From Flavobacterium flabelliforme (GTDB taxonomy: Bacteria > Bacteroidota > Bacteroidia > Flavobacteriales > Flavobacteriaceae): a DNA stretch of 64,000 nt. Of this stretch, positions 8,923 through 15,989 are shown piece by piece. The stretch covers positions 1 to 64,000 of the forward strand of contig NZ_JAGFBU010000007.1 in NCBI RefSeq assembly GCF_017948675.1, read 5' to 3'. The notes below the pieces were generated by a model. The model searched no databases, was not told the DNA's origin, and saw only the letters and a program-made list of their open reading frames with translations. Position numbers and translations under genes: made by a program. Within the stretch, counting starts at the first letter, position 1; each line of letters begins with the position of its first letter.

Positions 8923-9392
8923 TGATATTTGAAGAGATATATAATACGTATTGGCAAAAAATATTTCGTTTGTGTATGGGTTATGTAAATGATAATGATA
9001 TTGCTCAAGATTTAGCACAGGAAACTTTTATAATTGTATGGCAACAATTACCAAAATTCAGAAATGAATCTAATATTGGAACTTGGATATTTAGAATCGC
9101 TTCCAATAATTGTTTACGACAAATTGAAAAAGAAAAAAGAATTATAAAAACTGAATTGCCCATAAATTTAAAAGAAGAAAACCAAGAGTCTATTGAACCC
9201 AAAATTCAAATGCTTTACAAATTTATTTCTGAATTGCCTGAAACGGAACGTATCATTATTTCTTTAGAATTAGAGGAAATAAAACAAGCCGAAATAGCTA
9301 ACATCGTTGGTCTCTCAGAAGCAAATGTAAGAGTTAAAATTCATAGAATAAAAGAAAAATTAATGCAAAAAATTAAAGAAAATGAACAATAA
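8922..9392 (+). CDS. ECF-type RNA polymerase sigma factor, cassette gene
   Basis: This 156-residue protein is an extracytoplasmic-function sigma factor. Region 2 is seen in DNDIAQDLAQETFIIVWQQL and GTWIFRIASNNCLRQI, and region 4 in LPETERIIISLELEEIKQAEIAN followed by a helix-turn-helix (IVGLSEANVRVKIHRIKEKL). The start at 8922 overlaps the hydrolase stop; an upstream in-frame ATG at 8880 lies inside that gene and is less likely. The stop overlaps the next gene by 11 bp. It should direct transcription of a small regulon, probably including its own operon. Confidence 0.9.
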   Translation: MIFEEIYNTYWQKIFRLCMGYVNDNDIAQDLAQETFIIVWQQLPKFRNESNIGTWIFRIASNNCLRQIEKEKRIIKTELPINLKEENQESIEPKIQMLYKFISELPETERIIISLELEEIKQAEIANIVGLSEANVRVKIHRIKEKLMQKIKENEQ

Positions 9393-9981
9393 TGATATAG
9401 ACTTCGCAACTATTTGGCAACAACAAAAAGTGAATCAACCTAATATTGAAGAATTATTGAACAAATTAAAACAATTTAAAAAGTCAAATTTACAAAAACT
9501 TATTATTTCTAATATTTTACTTCTTGCAACAAGTGGATTTATTATTTTTATTTGGTATTATTATGAACCACAATTTATAACTACAAAGATCGGAATTGTT
9601 TTGACTATTTTAGCAATGGTTGTATTTGTGTTTTCTAATAATAAACTACTTTCTGTTTTTAATAAAATTGACAACACTAAAAACAATAATGAATATCTAC
9701 AAAGTTTATCTGAATTAAAAACTAAACAAAAATATATGCAAACAACAATGTTAAGTTTTTATTTTATAACATTATCACTTGGCATTTGTTTATATATGTA
9801 CGAATACAGTTCAATAATGACTACTGGCTGGGCTATTTTTGCATATTTTATTACATTAACGTGGATTGGATTTAATTGGTTTTATATCAGACCAAAAATC
9901 ATCAAAAAACAACAAATAAAACTTGACGAATTAATAAGTAAATTTGAAACTGTAAACAAACAGCTAAACGAAAAAGAATAA
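9382..9981 (+). CDS. Membrane protein in the anti-sigma position
   Basis: A 199-residue protein with a cytoplasmic N-terminus (DFATIWQQQKVNQPNIEELLNKLKQF) and four hydrophobic segments (about residues 40-58, 69-84, 117-135, 145-163), ending in a charged tail. Proteins of this shape, starting with a short W-containing helix and encoded directly after an ECF sigma gene, are common in Bacteroidota and are inferred to hold the sigma factor at the membrane. No zinc anti-sigma motif is present. The 11-bp overlap with the sigma gene supports a joint function. The anti-sigma role is an inference from position. Confidence 0.65.
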   Translation: MNNNDIDFATIWQQQKVNQPNIEELLNKLKQFKKSNLQKLIISNILLLATSGFIIFIWYYYEPQFITTKIGIVLTILAMVVFVFSNNKLLSVFNKIDNTKNNNEYLQSLSELKTKQKYMQTTMLSFYFITLSLGICLYMYEYSSIMTTGWAIFAYFITLTWIGFNWFYIRPKIIKKQQIKLDELISKFETVNKQLNEKE

Positions 9982-9990
9982 AGGTTTAGC

Positions 9991-10019
9991 GCTAACAGCC
10001 GTTTGGCAAAACGTTAGGT
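9991..10019 (+). repeat. Minimal attC-like repeat 10 (29 bp)
   Basis: The boxes GCTAAC (9991) and GTTAGGT (10013) are separated by only 16 bp (AGCCGTTTGGCAAAAC), with the whole central spacer missing. It sits in the usual place, 9 bp after a stop and 14 bp before the next ATG. It is either a deletion derivative or a fusion of two half sites. Confidence 0.65.
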
Positions 10020-10033
10020 GCAATTATAAAAAA

Positions 10034-10543
10034 ATGGAGAATATAAAAGAAAATTTAAAATATATAATATATTGGACTATAATTTTTATTGTTTCAATTT
10101 CAATGATTATATATGGAATTGCAAAACCTATCCAATTTGCAAATTTTACAAGTTCAACAAATATCAATCTATCCCAAGGTCATAAACTTATGTGGAGTTT
10201 TTATTCATACTCCTTAACTTATCCAATTATTATTGGTGTTTTTGAAATTATTGGTGGAATTACTTTACTATTTTACCGCACAAGAATTTTAGGTTGTATA
10301 CTTTTAACAGTTATACTTTCAAATGTAATTATTCAAGATTTCGTTTATGAAGTAACAGCATTAAATTCCGCAATATTCTACCAAGTTTTAGTATTAATTA
10401 TAATATTCTTTGATTTTAAAAAGTTAAAAAATATATTAGTAGAACTATTAAAATTTCAAAATAAAAAAAAGAATCTAATTTTATTGATTATTGCATTATG
10501 TATTGCTTTAATCATTAAATATTTCGAAACAAAAATATTATAA
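10034..10543 (+). CDS. DoxX-like membrane protein, cassette gene
   Basis: A 169-residue protein with four or five hydrophobic segments (about residues 12-28, 58-78, 82-100, 110-128, 144-160). The order of helices and the central stretch FEIIGGITLLFYRTRILGCILL resemble the DoxX / DoxX-like superfamily of small quinone-pathway or redox-linked membrane proteins; this is a distant resemblance. The N-terminal IYGIAKPIQF is also typical of that group. It begins 14 bp after the minimal repeat 10 and ends 8 bp before repeat 11. No signal for its own promoter. Confidence 0.6.
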   Translation: MENIKENLKYIIYWTIIFIVSISMIIYGIAKPIQFANFTSSTNINLSQGHKLMWSFYSYSLTYPIIIGVFEIIGGITLLFYRTRILGCILLTVILSNVIIQDFVYEVTALNSAIFYQVLVLIIIFFDFKKLKNILVELLKFQNKKKNLILLIIALCIALIIKYFETKIL

Positions 10544-10550
10544 AAAAACT

Positions 10551-10682
10551 GCATATAGCCTTTACAATATGTTTAGTTTTTAGGCTCAATTTAAAGATAG
10601 TTCTGTACTTGAAAAACTTTTATATAATGGAAAAATCTCCCTTATTTAATCCAAAACATCTTGTATAACAAAGACGTTAGCG
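10551..10682 (+). repeat. attC-like repeat 11
   Basis: The left box has decayed to GCATATAGCC, and the right box is intact GTTAGCG (10676). Left arm TACAATATGTTTAG pairs with right arm CCAAAACATCTTGTA, so the stem is kept although the sequence differs from repeat 9. Subfamily A. Confidence 0.7.
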
Positions 10683-10706
10683 AAAACTACAAGAAAAATC
10701 GAAAAA

Positions 10707-11672
10707 ATGACAGTAAGACAAATAATAATTATAGTTTTCACAATTTCGATTTTAACTAGTTGCAGACGTGGATACAAAATTGAAAATGGTAAAGTTTACT
10801 AGGAATATTGGAATGAAGGAAGCGGACAAGGAAAGCAATTAATTAAACAAGCTGACGCAAAGACATTCCAAGAATTGAATTTTGACTGTGATTGTGACTT
10901 CGAATTTGGAAAAGACAAAAACCACTTGTTTATAAACGGACAAATTATTAAAAATATTGACCCAAAAACATTTCAGTTTATAGGAAACTATATTTTCAGA
11001 GATAAAGATTCAGCTTATTTTTTTGGATTTTATGACAATCTTAATAATTGCCTCATAAAAGGAATAAATCCTAATAAAATAAATTTATTAAAATATCCGT
11101 GGGCAAAGGCCGGTAATATATTAATTCACGGAAAAGATACTTTAAGTATTGATGATATAAATAAATTTATTCCGCTTGATGCTGATTGGGGAAAAACAAA
11201 AAAATATATAATTAATAAAAATCAAATTGTATTTGGCGCTAACATTGAAACTTTTAAAATTATCAGTAGTTTTGAAGGAAAGGATAAAAATTACAATTAC
11301 GAATTTGGTTTTATTAATGAAGATGAATTTAAAAAAACAAGTTATAAGACATTTGATTTTGACAAAAAAGATTTTTGCGACTATGAACCTCTAGTATTGG
11401 TTGATATATATGATAAATTTGAATCATATGTAGAAGACAAAAATGAAAGAATTGAAATAGTGGAAAAACTAAAACTAAAGGGATTTACTATAAATAATAT
11501 TAAACACTCCAATTGGTTAGGAGAATCTAAAATTATTAGAGTTTCATTGACAAACAAAAATTGTAATTGCAATGTTGAAAAGGTTTTACGTTATGATTAT
11601 TCAAAACCTCGTGAAACTGACAAAATGTTCAAAGTAACAGAAAGAATAAATTGTAAACAGAAAGAAAAGTAG
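10707..11672 (+). pseudogene. DKNYY-family lipoprotein gene interrupted by in-frame TAG
   Basis: From the ATG at 10707 the frame gives a lipoprotein signal (MTVRQIIIIVFTISILTSC) and continues RRGYKIENGKVY to a TAG at 10800-10802 (codon 32). The same frame then runs open to 11672 as EYWNEGSGQGKQLIKQ and a long domain with DKNHLF, DKDSAYFFG and GKDKNYNYEFG motifs typical of DKNYY-type repeats. The intact protein would be about 320 residues and surface-anchored. It starts 24 bp after repeat 11. Whether any product is made from an internal start (for example 10875) is doubtful, because it would lack the export signal. Confidence 0.75.
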
Positions 11673-11682
11673 AACGTAAAAT

Positions 11683-11710
11683 ACAGGCCATAACAGCCGT
11701 TTTCCAAGAT
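11683..11710 (+). repeat. Half attC-like repeat 12 (left arm only)
   Basis: The left part GGCCATAACAGCCGTTTTCC is present 11 bp after a stop codon, but no right arm or GTT box follows before the next gene at 11751. It is a truncated copy, and it marks the start of the only stretch of the array with three genes and no repeat between them. Confidence 0.55.
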
Positions 11711-11750
11711 GAAAATAAATTATTCTTATTTTTAAATCTAACCCTAAATT

Positions 11751-12416
11751 ATGATTAAAAATGTAATACTTATTGCAATATCATTGACTGTTCTCTATTT
11801 TTCGATAGAAGATCATGGATATATGTTCATTTCAGTACCAACTTTTATGATGCTATCGTATTATTTTTGCGATCTTTCTTTAAAAATAATTTATAAATAT
11901 ACTATCACTCCAAAAAAAGATATCAATATACAGTCAATCCTCTTTATTGGACTTGTTCCGATTATATTTTCTTTTAGAGATTATGATTTTACGATAGAAG
12001 GATATTTTTTATTTTGGAAATTAGCCTTTATTAGTATACTATTTAGCTTAATTACCATTTTAACGTTGAGCCAATTTTACAATTTCAAAAATGATAAAAA
12101 ACTTGAGAATATTATAGCTATAAATATTTGTTTTAGTCTATTAATTCCTGCCATCGGAGTGATGATCAACAAAAATATAAGTTATGAAAAAGAAAGAAAA
12201 CAACTAATAGAAATCTATTCTAAAGATATTAGAAATGATAGATATGGTGAATCATATTATATCAATTTTAAAACGAATTATAATACTGATGAAAGTGTAG
12301 ATATAAGCAAAGATTTTTATAATTCTATAACCCAAAATCAAATTGTACTGATAACCTTAAGCAAAGGAATACTGGGTTACGATTACATAAAAAAAATAAA
12401 AAAGGCAAGAGAATAA
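11751..12416 (+). CDS. Hypothetical polytopic membrane protein
   Basis: A 221-residue protein of no recognised family. There are about five hydrophobic segments (residues 3-18, 23-40, 60-75, 85-106, 122-139) and then a soluble C-terminal domain of about 75 residues (YEKERKQLIEIYSKDIRND...) that would sit on one side of the membrane. It is directly after the half repeat 12 and 47 bp before the esterase gene; the two may be co-transcribed. Base composition is as AT-rich as the other cassette genes. Confidence 0.65.
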   Translation: MIKNVILIAISLTVLYFSIEDHGYMFISVPTFMMLSYYFCDLSLKIIYKYTITPKKDINIQSILFIGLVPIIFSFRDYDFTIEGYFLFWKLAFISILFSLITILTLSQFYNFKNDKKLENIIAINICFSLLIPAIGVMINKNISYEKERKQLIEIYSKDIRNDRYGESYYINFKTNYNTDESVDISKDFYNSITQNQIVLITLSKGILGYDYIKKIKKARE

Positions 12417-12463
12417 GAAATAGTGTTAAAGTTTAATAACAAACCATCTAAAAAATAAAAACC

Positions 12464-13279
12464 ATGAAATTAATTTTTTACACCGTTATACTATCCTTAG
12501 TTTTTATAAGTTGTACAAATTCTAAGGAAAATAAGGATTCAATTCCTGTTCATGACGAATTTACAATACAATCTAAAGAGGTTGGAGAAAAAAGAACCAT
12601 TAATGTTTGGACACCTCCAGAATATAAAACTAACACAGATTCTTTACCCGTACTATATATGGCTGACGGTGGAATTATCGACGAAGATTTTCCACATATT
12701 GCTAATACAATTGCGGCCCTTATTCAATCAAAAAGCATTCCTCCAATGCTATTAGTTGGAATTGCAAATACACAACGCAGAAGAGATTTAACTGGATTTA
12801 CTGCTGTTGCAAAAGATAAAGAAATTGCGCCAATTGTTGGTGGTTCTACCAAATTTAGAGCATTTATAGAGCAAGAACTTTTTCCTGAAATAAACAAAAG
12901 ATATAGAACAACGAATCATAGAAGTATAATAGGAGAATCATTATCAGGACTTTTTGTCGTAGAAACATTTTTTGTAAAACCAGAGATGTTCGATAATTAT
13001 ATTGCATTTGATCCCTCATTATGGTGGAATAATGATTACTTAGTAAAAACCGCAAAAGAGCATTTAAAAAACTTTCCAAAAACCGAAAAAAAGATTTGGT
13101 TTGCTAATTCAAAAGAAGAAACAATAGCTCCTTTTACAAAAGAATTAGCTGAAATTTTCAAGAATGAAAAAATTTCTAACTTAAACTGGGAATATTCATT
13201 TGAGGATAACGAGCAACACAATACTATTTTTAGAGCTACAAAAGTAAAAGCACTAAAATGGACGTTTGGTAAAAAATAA
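12464..13279 (+). CDS. Esterase-family lipoprotein (PF00756-like)
   Basis: A 271-residue lipoprotein: signal residues 1-16, lipobox ISC with Cys17. It matches the esterase / enterochelin-esterase fold: early strand RTINVWTPPEY, then LPVLYMADGG, the substrate loop IANTQRRRDLTGFT, and the nucleophile elbow GESLSGLF with Ser159. A likely His lies in DNEQHNTIF near residue 254. Such lipoproteins hydrolyse esters of sugars or siderophores at the cell surface or periplasm; the substrate here cannot be told. It lies in the repeat-free three-gene block of the array. Confidence 0.85.
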   Translation: MKLIFYTVILSLVFISCTNSKENKDSIPVHDEFTIQSKEVGEKRTINVWTPPEYKTNTDSLPVLYMADGGIIDEDFPHIANTIAALIQSKSIPPMLLVGIANTQRRRDLTGFTAVAKDKEIAPIVGGSTKFRAFIEQELFPEINKRYRTTNHRSIIGESLSGLFVVETFFVKPEMFDNYIAFDPSLWWNNDYLVKTAKEHLKNFPKTEKKIWFANSKEETIAPFTKELAEIFKNEKISNLNWEYSFEDNEQHNTIFRATKVKALKWTFGKK

Positions 13280-13339
13280 AATCTTTTAATTAGTAATATA
13301 CTAGTTACTGGCAATTACGCCAAAAATAACACCTATTTA

Positions 13340-13921
13340 ATGAAAAATCTAAGCTTTGAAAATCTATTGAGAGATGCTGAAAATCTTATGCTTAATGAAA
13401 ATGATTCTTATCTTCAATCATATAATGAGTTTAAAAATTACTTTGATAATATTGACGTAATTGAAAAACATAATTTAATAATTGGAAGTCACTTTGTTTA
13501 TGGCTGGATGCCTACAATCATTCATCTAGATATTAACGAAATCGAAAAAGTTTTAGATTATTTGAATAAAGCAAAATCTGGAAGTTTACTTACAGAGAAC
13601 CAATTGGATATAATTAAAAAATGCATTAATAATTCTATTGTGGGAACTTCAAAATTATTGCATTTTATAAATCCTGAAGTTTATGCAATTTGGGATAGTC
13701 GAATTTTCAGATATTTAACTGGAAAAAAATCTTCATATGGAATTGATAAGTCAAAAGCTTATGTAAATTATTTAAATGCTTTAAATGAAATTCAAAAGCA
13801 TAATGAATATCAAATACTTCATAACAAAGTTCAAAAAAATTTTAAATATGAGATTTCATCTATGCGTGCAATTGAGCTTTTAATGTTTGAAACTGACAGA
13901 CAACGAAATAGCAATAAATAG
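13340..13921 (+). CDS. Hypothetical cytoplasmic protein
   Basis: A 193-residue soluble protein with no signal peptide and no family that I recognise. It is mostly helical, with a conserved-looking centre GTSKLLHFINPEVYAIWDSRIFRYLTGK around residues 101-128 that could be an active or binding site. It ends in TAG, 11 bp before repeat 13. The 60-bp gap before it has a weak palindrome (AGTAATATACTAGTTACT) but no complete attC-like repeat. Confidence 0.7.
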   Translation: MKNLSFENLLRDAENLMLNENDSYLQSYNEFKNYFDNIDVIEKHNLIIGSHFVYGWMPTIIHLDINEIEKVLDYLNKAKSGSLLTENQLDIIKKCINNSIVGTSKLLHFINPEVYAIWDSRIFRYLTGKKSSYGIDKSKAYVNYLNALNEIQKHNEYQILHNKVQKNFKYEISSMRAIELLMFETDRQRNSNK

Positions 13922-13932
13922 AAGTAACTGCT

Positions 13933-14060
13933 GGTAACAGCCATTACACAATAGTTGCGAATTTAGTGTAATTAACGTTTATTGTCATATATTCGTTAAG
14001 CAGAAAATAATCTGTTACAAAGTCGCAACCATCGTGTAGCGCCAATAAGATAAGTTATAA
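13933..14060 (+). repeat. attC-like repeat 13, last of the array
   Basis: From GGTAACA (13933) to GTTATAA (14054). Left arm TTACACAATAGTTGCGAATT and right arm GTCGCAACCATCGTGTAGCG pair closely with compensating differences, though the stem sequence is unique to this copy. Subfamily C centre (TAATTAACGTTTATTGTCAT). Confidence 0.75.
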
Positions 14061-14137
14061 ACAATATAGAAAAATTCAAAGCTTTTATTTACCAAAAAAG
14101 TATTCTTATTTCTTTGAATATATTCCAAAAAACTTTA

Positions 14138-14659
14138 ATGAAGAAAGCTATTTTAGAAAAAAGTTTAGATTATATGCAATTTCAAAATTTGATCATTTTG
14201 ACATTTTGTTTTGTTATAACTTTACTTGCAATGCTCTATTCATTAGATTTTGGTAGTTATATCCTTATAGAATGTTTTTTATTTTTATTCTCTTTACTCT
14301 TTATTGCCATTTTATTTACTAAAAAAGGGCTTATTATAATTGATGAGAATTTATATAGCGGCATTTTTTTATTTGGTAAACCAATCTACAAAAAATTAAT
14401 TCCCATTATTGGATTTGATTGCATTTCGATAGTAACGGGAAAACTTTCTACAAACTATGCTTATTCCTATAAAATTGATGTGTTTCATAAATGGGAACCC
14501 GATTTAAATGTTTCAATTAAAAGTTTCAAAATTTGTATGATTGAAGAAAATCAAAAGAAAATCAAAAAAATAATAACATTAACCGACTCTAAAAAAGTAA
14601 AAATAGCAGTCGATTTTATTATTGAAAATAGTACGCTAAAATATGTTGAATTATATTAA
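14138..14659 (+). CDS. Hypothetical membrane protein, last gene of the array
   Basis: A 173-residue product from the ATG at 14138; a TTG at 14114 in the same frame would add eight residues and seems less likely. Two hydrophobic helices lie at about residues 17-36 and 40-60, followed by a predicted cytoplasmic domain of about 110 residues with beta-strand character (GLIIIDENLYSGIFLFGK), reminiscent of small PH-like membrane proteins. This resemblance is weak. It follows repeat 13 by about 75 bp and has no repeat after it, so it marks the distal end of the array. Confidence 0.6.
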   Translation: MKKAILEKSLDYMQFQNLIILTFCFVITLLAMLYSLDFGSYILIECFLFLFSLLFIAILFTKKGLIIIDENLYSGIFLFGKPIYKKLIPIIGFDCISIVTGKLSTNYAYSYKIDVFHKWEPDLNVSIKSFKICMIEENQKKIKKIITLTDSKKVKIAVDFIIENSTLKYVELY

Positions 14660-14871
14660 TACGTTTCACTCACTACTATAAGATCAATAACCAATTATTA
14701 TAATTTCTATTTTAAACTTTAAATAGAATATAAAAAAATGATCTATAATGATGTTCTAAAAATCTAATTTAGAGTAAGCATTTTTATATCCTAAGCTAGA
14801 AAACTAAGAAATGCTAAAAGAAGATTGATTGCATTATTTTAATGTAATAGAAAACGATTATTTCATTAATT

Positions 14872-14910
14872 AAAAGCCCAACTATTAAAATTTTAAGTAG
14901 TTGGGCTTTT
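14872..14910. terminator. Bidirectional terminator closing the cassette array
   Basis: A perfect 13-bp stem AAAAGCCCAACTA / TAGTTGGGCTTTT with a 13-base loop and T runs on both strands. It lies between the array (+) and the converging hydrolase gene (-). The array's right boundary is probably here or just upstream. Confidence 0.85.
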
Positions 14911-14936
14911 GTATTTTTTATAATTATTTATTAAGA

Positions 14937-15989
14937 CTATCTTTTATCTTTCACCGTTTTTAAAAAACTATTTAAATGCTTATTAAATTCTTCTGGTTGT
15001 TCTAAGTTAGAAACGTGTCCTGCACCTTCAATAACTTTTAAAAGAGAACCTTTGATGTTTTCATGCATAAATTGTGATTGTGCAACGGGTGTTAATTGAT
15101 CTTGAGCACCGCAAATAATAAGTGTTGGAATTGCAATAGCTCCTAAAGTAGAGCACGATTCTGAACGCTCTGCCAAAGCCACTAAACCAGCAGTAATTGA
15201 TCTTGTAGAATTGGAAACCACTACTTCGCGCAACCTCTCAACAACTTCGCGCTTGTTTTGAAAAGAATCAGGATGAAAAACACTTTTAATAAAATTCTCA
15301 TTAAATTCGGATGTACCTTTTTGCTTAATTTCTTCAACCGTTTTCAATCGTTTTTCTTTAGCTTCATCACTGTCAGCGGTACATTGTGTATCGGCTAAAA
15401 TTAACGCCTCAAAACGCTCTGGAAATCTTTTTACAGCATTTAGAGCAATGTAACCACCCATTGATAATCCACAAACAATTGCTTTTTCTATATTTCTCCT
15501 GTCCATAAAAGCTATTAAATCATCCGTAAACAAATCAATACCTAAATGTGTTTCCTCGTCAGTTGACTTACCAAAACCACGAATATCTACAGCTATTGTA
15601 CAAAAAGACTCTTTTAAACTGTCTATTTGCTCTTTCCACATTGATTTATCAAATGGAAAACCATGCAAAAACAATACAGGAACCTCGCCTTCACCAGCAT
15701 AATTATAGGAAAGTGACATACTATTTATCTCTTCAATAAGATCTGAATTTGCACTTGTTGCACCAGTAGTTTTTACAGATTCAATTACTTTATCAGCATG
15801 ACTTTCTTCGTATTTTTTTACCAAATTAACCAATGAATCGTAATATTTACTTAAGTTAATTTCAGGATTTTCTTTAGCAGGAATCGTTTCAGTTAGCTCG
15901 TTTAAATGCTTTAACAATTCTGGATAATTATTTCTAATTTTTTCAGTTATTTTTAAAATCTTTTCGTTCAATTCTTTTTCGACAATCAT
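14937..15989 (-). CDS. Alpha/beta hydrolase with a helical N-terminal extension
   Basis: A 350-residue cytoplasmic protein. Residues about 100-345 form an alpha/beta hydrolase like 3-oxoadipate enol-lactonase: oxyanion LFLHGFPFDKSMW, nucleophile elbow GLSMGG with Ser176, acid in ICGAQDQLTP, and His in EGAGHVSNLEQP. Residues 1-95 are an extra, highly charged helical region (ELNEKILKITEKIRNNYPEL...) that is not part of the hydrolase fold and may be a fused regulatory or docking domain. It has no signal peptide. The gene stands alone, converging on the cassette array. Substrate unknown. Confidence 0.85.
   Translation of the reverse strand: MIVEKELNEKILKITEKIRNNYPELLKHLNELTETIPAKENPEINLSKYYDSLVNLVKKYEESHADKVIESVKTTGATSANSDLIEEINSMSLSYNYAGEGEVPVLFLHGFPFDKSMWKEQIDSLKESFCTIAVDIRGFGKSTDEETHLGIDLFTDDLIAFMDRRNIEKAIVCGLSMGGYIALNAVKRFPERFEALILADTQCTADSDEAKEKRLKTVEEIKQKGTSEFNENFIKSVFHPDSFQNKREVVERLREVVVSNSTRSITAGLVALAERSESCSTLGAIAIPTLIICGAQDQLTPVAQSQFMHENIKGSLLKVIEGAGHVSNLEQPEEFNKHLNSFLKTVKDKR

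Noticed and set aside
4598..11672. General recoding of TAG as a sense codon
   Set aside because: TAG ends several intact genes here (GlcG-like, cysM, the gene at 13340), so a simple nonsense mutation in two cassette genes is more likely.
1015..14060. Repeats are only transcription terminators
   Set aside because: They lack T runs after the stem, share outer boxes and long central spacers, and sit between same-strand genes with the next start close behind. True terminators in the window (14872, 20131, 41612) look different.
1..14700. CRISPR array
   Set aside because: The repeats are 120-135 bp, palindromic and separated by whole genes of different length, not by uniform short spacers; no cas genes were seen.
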